From Treponema saccharophilum DSM 2985 (GTDB lineage Bacteria > Spirochaetota > Spirochaetia > Treponematales > Treponemataceae): a DNA stretch of 64,000 nt. Below are positions 60,694 to 64,000 of the stretch, one piece after another. The position numbers and the translations under genes are program-made. The stretch covers positions 1-64,000 of the forward strand of contig NZ_AGRW01000044.1 in assembly GCF_000255555.1 (NCBI RefSeq), written 5' to 3'. Numbering within the stretch: position 1 is the stretch's first letter; the number at the start of each line of letters is the position of its first letter. Below the pieces are notes generated by a model. The model did no database searches. It was given only the letters and a program-made list of their open reading frames with translations, and was not told the DNA's origin.

Positions 60694-61290
60694 GTGGCAG
60701 TAAGCTTGAAGAAAGGTGAGCGCATAAGCCTCACGAAGGACAATCCCGGGCTTGAGAAGGTAATCGTCGGGCTCGGATGGGACTCCGCGGAAAAAAAAGG
60801 CGGTTTTTTCGGGATTCTGTCGCAGCCGCAGCAGATTGATTGCGACGCGTCCGCGCTCGTGCTGAAGGGCGGCCGCCTCTGCGGGAACGCCGACATCGTC
60901 TATTTCGGGAATTTGCGCCATGCGTCGGGAACGGTCGTCCATCACGGCGACAACCTTACGGGCGACGGCGCGGGCGACGACGAGCAGATTTTTATCGACC
61001 TCGTGCACGTGCCCAAGGAATACGACAGGATTGTCGTCGTCGTGAACATCTACCACGCCGTTGAGCGAAGCCAGCATTTCGGCATGATTCGCAACGCGTT
61101 CATCAGAATCGTCAACGAGAAGACGCGCGCCGAGCTTTGCCGTTACAACCTCACCGACGATTATTCGAAAATGACGGCGATGGTTTTCGGAGAGCTTTAC
61201 CGCGACGGAACCGAGTGGAAATTCGCGGCTGTGGGGCAGGGAACGACAGACCCCGGGCTTGCCGAGCTTTGCAAACGGTACGTGAATTAG
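60694..61290 (+). CDS. TerD family protein (copy 3, divergent)
   Basis: A 198-residue TerD-family protein starting at GTG 60694 behind AGGAGG. It has [20 protein letters not shown], a longer first loop (EKKGGFFGILSQPQQIDCD), the acidic loop DNLTGDGAGDDEQIFIDL and a distinct C-terminus. It is the TerZ/TerE-like outlier among the three, suggesting a different role in a mixed assembly. Last gene of the Ter cluster; a terminator follows at 61421. Confidence 0.92.
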   Translation: MAVSLKKGERISLTKDNPGLEKVIVGLGWDSAEKKGGFFGILSQPQQIDCDASALVLKGGRLCGNADIVYFGNLRHASGTVVHHGDNLTGDGAGDDEQIFIDLVHVPKEYDRIVVVVNIYHAVERSQHFGMIRNAFIRIVNEKTRAELCRYNLTDDYSKMTAMVFGELYRDGTEWKFAAVGQGTTDPGLAELCKRYVN

Positions 61291-61330
61291 CGCCGGAGCT
61301 TTTCAGACCGCTCAGCCCGGATTTCCGGCG

Positions 61331-61413
61331 TCATTCCGGACGTTTTTTTCAGAAAGCTGATTCGGAAATCGATGCGCGCGAAATACATGGATGCGGAATC
61401 TGTTCGGCATGAC
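61331..61413. repeat. Possible dispersed element with GTCATTCCG/CGGCATGAC ends
   Basis: GTCATTCCGGACG at the left and TGTTCGGCATGAC at the right form an imperfect inverted repeat around about 60 bases that again contain TTCGGAA and GCGGAATC. Its ends resemble the short elements at 40396 and 43880. It lies between the last TerD gene and the terminator; no reading frame is likely. Confidence 0.4.
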
Positions 61414-61420
61414 AAAATAA

Positions 61421-61455
61421 GGTGCCCGGACTCGTTTCGGGCACCTCCTCTTTTT
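61421..61455 (+). terminator. Intrinsic terminator between the Ter operon and the YfcE-like gene
   Basis: GGTGCCCG (61421-61428) pairs with CGGGCACC (61438-61445), followed by TCCTCTTTTT. The next gene's GGAGA ribosome-binding site begins right after the T run, so read-through would be needed for co-expression unless a promoter hides in 61291-61420. Confidence 0.85.
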
Positions 61456-61465
61456 GGAGATACTG

Positions 61466-62020
61466 ATGAAATTTCTTGTAATATCGGACATACACGGAAG
61501 CGAAGGCTGCCTGAAAACTGCCCTCGCTTCCTTCCCCGATTTCGACATGCTCGTCCTCTGCGGCGACTACCTCAACCACGGCCCTCGGAATCCCCTTCCC
61601 GAAGGCTGGAATCCCAAAGGCGTCGCGGAAATCCTCAACCCGCTTTCGGGGAAAATCGCGTGCGTGCGCGGGAACTGCGACGCCGAGGTCGACGAGATGG
61701 TTCTCTCGTTCCCGTGCCTTTCCCCGTACGCGAACATATTCGCCGGCGGGGGCAGGATTTTCGTCCATCACGGTCATCTGTATGAGCGGGAACGGCTTTT
61801 GTCGTGGCTTCCCGAGAAAACGGTAATCGTTTCGGGGCACACGCATGTCGCGCTTCTTGAGGAGGACGGCGGGCGGATTTTCTTCAACCCCGGCTCAATC
61901 TCCCTTCCGAAATGCCCCGAGGGGAAAACGTGCGGGACAATCGAGTCGGACTGTTCCGGAATCCGGCGTGTCGCCCTCCATTCAATCGAAGGGAAGCTGC
62001 TGCGCGAGATTCGTCTATAG
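61466..62020 (+). CDS. YfcE/MJ0936-type metallophosphoesterase
   Basis: A 184-residue calcineurin-like phosphoesterase: DIHGSEG, VLCGDYLNHGP, GNCDAEVDE, VHHGH and VSGHTH supply the two-metal site. YfcE-type enzymes hydrolyse phosphodiesters; the natural substrate is not known. ATG 61466 follows GGAG by about five bases; an ATG four codons earlier lies too close to the terminator. The stop codon overlaps the end of the convergent ankyrin gene by a few bases. Confidence 0.88.
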   Translation: MKFLVISDIHGSEGCLKTALASFPDFDMLVLCGDYLNHGPRNPLPEGWNPKGVAEILNPLSGKIACVRGNCDAEVDEMVLSFPCLSPYANIFAGGGRIFVHHGHLYERERLLSWLPEKTVIVSGHTHVALLEEDGGRIFFNPGSISLPKCPEGKTCGTIESDCSGIRRVALHSIEGKLLREIRL

Positions 62021-63427
62021 CCCGAGCAGCTTCTCCGCGCTGCCGAACGCGGTGTTCTCGTTTATGACGGCGCCCGCGCCCGTGAAAATCGGGAGGAATT
62101 CATCGACGAGCTTTTTGTTCCTGCCGTATGATTCCTCGTCCTTCGAGGCGTAGAGCGTGCTGAGTATGAAATACACGAGCGGCGTTATGTCGCATTTCGC
62201 GGTTTTCGCTGTCATCGCGCGCTTCGCCTTCGCGGGAAATCGCTCCAGATACTGGCGGAGAACGCCGAACTGGGAGAAACTTATCATCCTGTATACGGCT
62301 GAATTCGGGATGTCGGTGGAAATCGACGTTCCGTCCTTGTATCTCATGCCGAATTTCGCGAACCCGAGCGGCTTGTCGACGTCCGCGCCCTTTTCGACGA
62401 GAAGGCGCACCGTCTCCTCGTCCCCTATTTCCGCGGCAAGAAGGAGCGCGTTCGTCGCGGTTCTGTTTCCCGTGTCCTTCGAGAACGAGTCGACGTCCGG
62501 CGTCAGCTCGACGAGCCTCTTGATTATCCCCGCGAGCGCGTCCGATTTCTGAGGAAGCTCGTCGTCCTCCCCGAAAAACGCGCCGAACATTATCTTTCCC
62601 AGCCCCGACTTCTCGTATGTCGAGCGCATCTGATGGAAGATTTCGAGAATCTGCTTGTTGCGCATTTCCTCGGGAAGCTTGTCCAAATCCAGTTTCGCGA
62701 CCATCGACTCTGCCTGAATCTGCACGATGTCGTCGGTGAATTTGCCTGCGCCCGATTTTATCGTCCCTTTTCTCTGTATCGCGTAGTAGAGCGGGGAAAC
62801 GCCGTTTATGAGCCGCTTCGAAAAATCGCAGCCCGCCGCCGCCGCTATGAACGCCGCCTCGTCCGCGTCGTTTATCGATTTGAGGAGCGCGTCGTCCGTT
62901 TCCGCCGATTTCTTGTAGTCCGATTTTGCTTTCGTCCGCGCCTTCACCTCGTCCACGAACATGTCCGGCTGGAACTGCACCCAGAACTGCTCTTTCGCGT
63001 TGAATTTGGCGAAAAGCTTCCGGAAGAACGATTCCGTGTCGGGCTTCGCGAAGAATCCCCTCATCGCGCCTTCCGTCCAGAATTTCCGTGCGGATTCCTC
63101 GTCGCCGATGTACATGAAGAACGCGAATCCCTGCTGGAGGAATGCCGGAAGGTCGTCGGAAAGGGCGGACGCGTCCTTTATTGACGAGAGCGCTTCAAGC
63201 GCCCCGAGAAAATTGTCGCACGATTTTTTCCCGTCGTTCCGCGCCACCGCAACGAACGCTCGGAACCATGCCCCGTAGAATTTTCCGCTGTCCGGAGCCG
63301 ATTCCTCCGCCTGCGCGAAGAATGCCTCCATCTGCGCGTCGTCCCTGTTTTTGTAGATGTGTTCCCGAAAAATCGAGCCGCACAAAAATGCCACCGTCTG
63401 CGCCTTAATCGAATCGAATTCCGTCAT
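62015..63427 (-). CDS. Ankyrin-repeat protein
   Basis: A 470-residue soluble protein. The N-terminal two thirds are helical, with Phe-rich stretches (FYGAWFRAFVAVARNDGKKS, FLQQGFAFFMYIGDEESARK) without a named domain. Ankyrin-like repeats are visible near residues 200-225 (LINGVSPLYYAIQR) and most clearly at about 320-350 (NALLLAAEIGDEETVRLLVE followed by KGADVDKP). These repeats bind other proteins. GGAGAAAT precedes ATG 63427. No signal peptide. Function unknown; such proteins are common in spirochaete genomes. Confidence 0.75.
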   Translation of the reverse strand: MTEFDSIKAQTVAFLCGSIFREHIYKNRDDAQMEAFFAQAEESAPDSGKFYGAWFRAFVAVARNDGKKSCDNFLGALEALSSIKDASALSDDLPAFLQQGFAFFMYIGDEESARKFWTEGAMRGFFAKPDTESFFRKLFAKFNAKEQFWVQFQPDMFVDEVKARTKAKSDYKKSAETDDALLKSINDADEAAFIAAAAGCDFSKRLINGVSPLYYAIQRKGTIKSGAGKFTDDIVQIQAESMVAKLDLDKLPEEMRNKQILEIFHQMRSTYEKSGLGKIMFGAFFGEDDELPQKSDALAGIIKRLVELTPDVDSFSKDTGNRTATNALLLAAEIGDEETVRLLVEKGADVDKPLGFAKFGMRYKDGTSISTDIPNSAVYRMISFSQFGVLRQYLERFPAKAKRAMTAKTAKCDITPLVYFILSTLYASKDEESYGRNKKLVDEFLPIFTGAGAVINENTAFGSAEKLLGL

Positions 63428-63686
63428 TTTTAATTTCTCCGTATTTGAATAGACCTGTTCGATAATTTCGTTATCGCTCAGGCCGACGAGTTCAAAGCAA
63501 CCTGCTCGGAAACTTCATTTTCCGAACAAGTTTGATTTTGTTGTGCCCGCAAAAACATCCCGCCCTTTGCCGTTTTCCGGAGACTGCCGATGTTTCCGCA
63601 ATCCCCGCCGGACGAACCTAAATCCACCAAGGCGCACGCCCCGAAGAACACTGATTGACGCGCGTCAACAAAGCGTGCGCCGTGCG
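63428..63686. other. Intergenic region with repeat fragments and palindromes
   Basis: No gene was found in these 259 bases. They contain TTGACGCGCGTCAA (63655-63668, perfect palindrome), a 9-bp inverted repeat GGCGCACGC/GCGTGCGCC (63631-63639/63673-63681), a smaller CGGAAA/TTTCCG hairpin near 63510-63530, and the fragments CCACCAAGGCGCA and AACAAAGCGTGC, which recall the repeat blocks at 47534-47990 and 43951-44527. Promoter signals of the ankyrin gene should lie in the left part. Confidence 0.5.
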
Positions 63687-64000
63687 TTAATTCCACAGAA
63701 TTTCCGGGTAGTATCCTGACGAGATTTTTTCCGCGATGGCTGCCTTCACGATTGCCTTGTCCTCGGGGTACGTCATCCCGAACCAGCTTTCGTCGGACGT
63801 GAAGACTTTTATGCGTCCCTCGCCGTTCTTTATGATGTCGCTTGCCGCGACGGGGAGGAGCGCCTCGGCTTTAGGCATGGAAAGCGACGTTTTCTTGAAG
63901 TCGTCCCAGTATTTTTCGAACCGCTCGAACGCCTTGGGGCTGAACCCGAAGAGGTTCATGCTTACGGTCTCGTTTCCCGTCATCTGGATGGTTTTTCCGT
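63687..64000 (-). CDS. Nucleotidyltransferase (sugar-phosphate type), C-terminal part
   Basis: The last 104 codons of a gene entering from the window edge. GNETVSMNLFGFSPKAFERF, the segment around EALLPVAASDIIKNGEGRIKVF and SDESWFGMTYPEDKAIVKAA followed by GYYPEILW match the C-terminal part of bacterial NTP-transferase-type nucleotidyltransferases acting on sugar or alcohol phosphates. The nucleotide-binding N-terminus is outside the window, so substrate cannot be given. The frame is open to base 64000; an internal ATG at 63983 is not the true start. Confidence 0.72.
   Translation of the reverse strand, partial: GKTIQMTGNETVSMNLFGFSPKAFERFEKYWDDFKKTSLSMPKAEALLPVAASDIIKNGEGRIKVFTSDESWFGMTYPEDKAIVKAAIAEKISSGYYPEILWN

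Noticed and set aside
1-64000. Prophage or integrative element beyond the IS fragment
   Set aside because: No integrase, terminase, capsid, relaxase or toxin-antitoxin gene was recognised; most of the window is chromosomal housekeeping genes.

Overview
The window looks like a chromosomal segment from a host-associated, relatively GC-rich spirochaete, most likely a Treponema. Pointers are a DUF5312-type gene, a Maf/DUF115 motility-type glycosylation gene, a FadL/UPF0164-like outer-membrane barrel, several secreted proteins of the kind common in treponemes, a chemoreceptor, and a GH105 pectin-side-chain hydrolase that suggests a plant-polysaccharide-fed gut niche. The assignment is inference from gene content; no rRNA or other marker was available. 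No tRNA, rRNA, CRISPR array or prophage was recognised.

Layout. 1-185: right end of an AT-rich IS3-family insertion sequence. 229-5863: DUF5312 gene, then divergent lepB - penicillin-binding protein - Maf/DUF115. 5866-8517: possible small RNA, VTT membrane protein, pssA and psd (phosphatidylethanolamine synthesis). 8645-11178: glyS, then a duplicated, highly structured leader in front of an aldo/keto reductase-like gene. 11345-18194: five-gene SWIM / unknown / MoxR AAA+ / DUF5682 / VWA operon. 18255-25576: degenerate HD-GYP protein, Zn peptidase, TIGR02757 protein, OmpA-like repeat protein and outer-membrane barrel. 25673-37634: LysM-M23 peptidase, zinc ribbon, degenerate NodB protein, DacA-type carboxypeptidase, YigZ, membrane protein, topoisomerase IV subunit A, chemoreceptor. 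37714-43413: amino-acid biosynthesis (ilvN, a DAHP synthase-prephenate dehydratase fusion, thrA) with acylphosphatase. 43500-48000: accessory stretch with four tandem or simple repeat blocks around a HEGWH lipoprotein and a barrel protein. 47987-53944: GH105, argS, and secreted paralogues (FGE-fold protein, a gene broken by an amber codon, an unknown protein, a 35-aa ORF). 54192-55925: two-TM RCK channel and a separate cyclic-nucleotide-binding protein. 56004-61290: leader peptide - YceG - TelA - three TerD (Ter stress system). 61466-64000: YfcE-like phosphoesterase, ankyrin protein, and a nucleotidyltransferase cut by the window end.

Two operons are multi-component systems of incompletely known function: the MoxR/VWA/SWIM/DUF5682 set and the YceG/TelA/TerD set. 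The most unusual signal is the leader at 10159-10410. Two copies of a hairpin unit differ by paired, compensating substitutions. The copy next to the gene can refold into a perfect 15-bp stem that buries half the Shine-Dalgarno sequence and the start codon, which is the architecture of a translational switch. A second theme is leaderless expression: at least eight start codons lie 6-8 nt after a -10 box and have no Shine-Dalgarno sequence.
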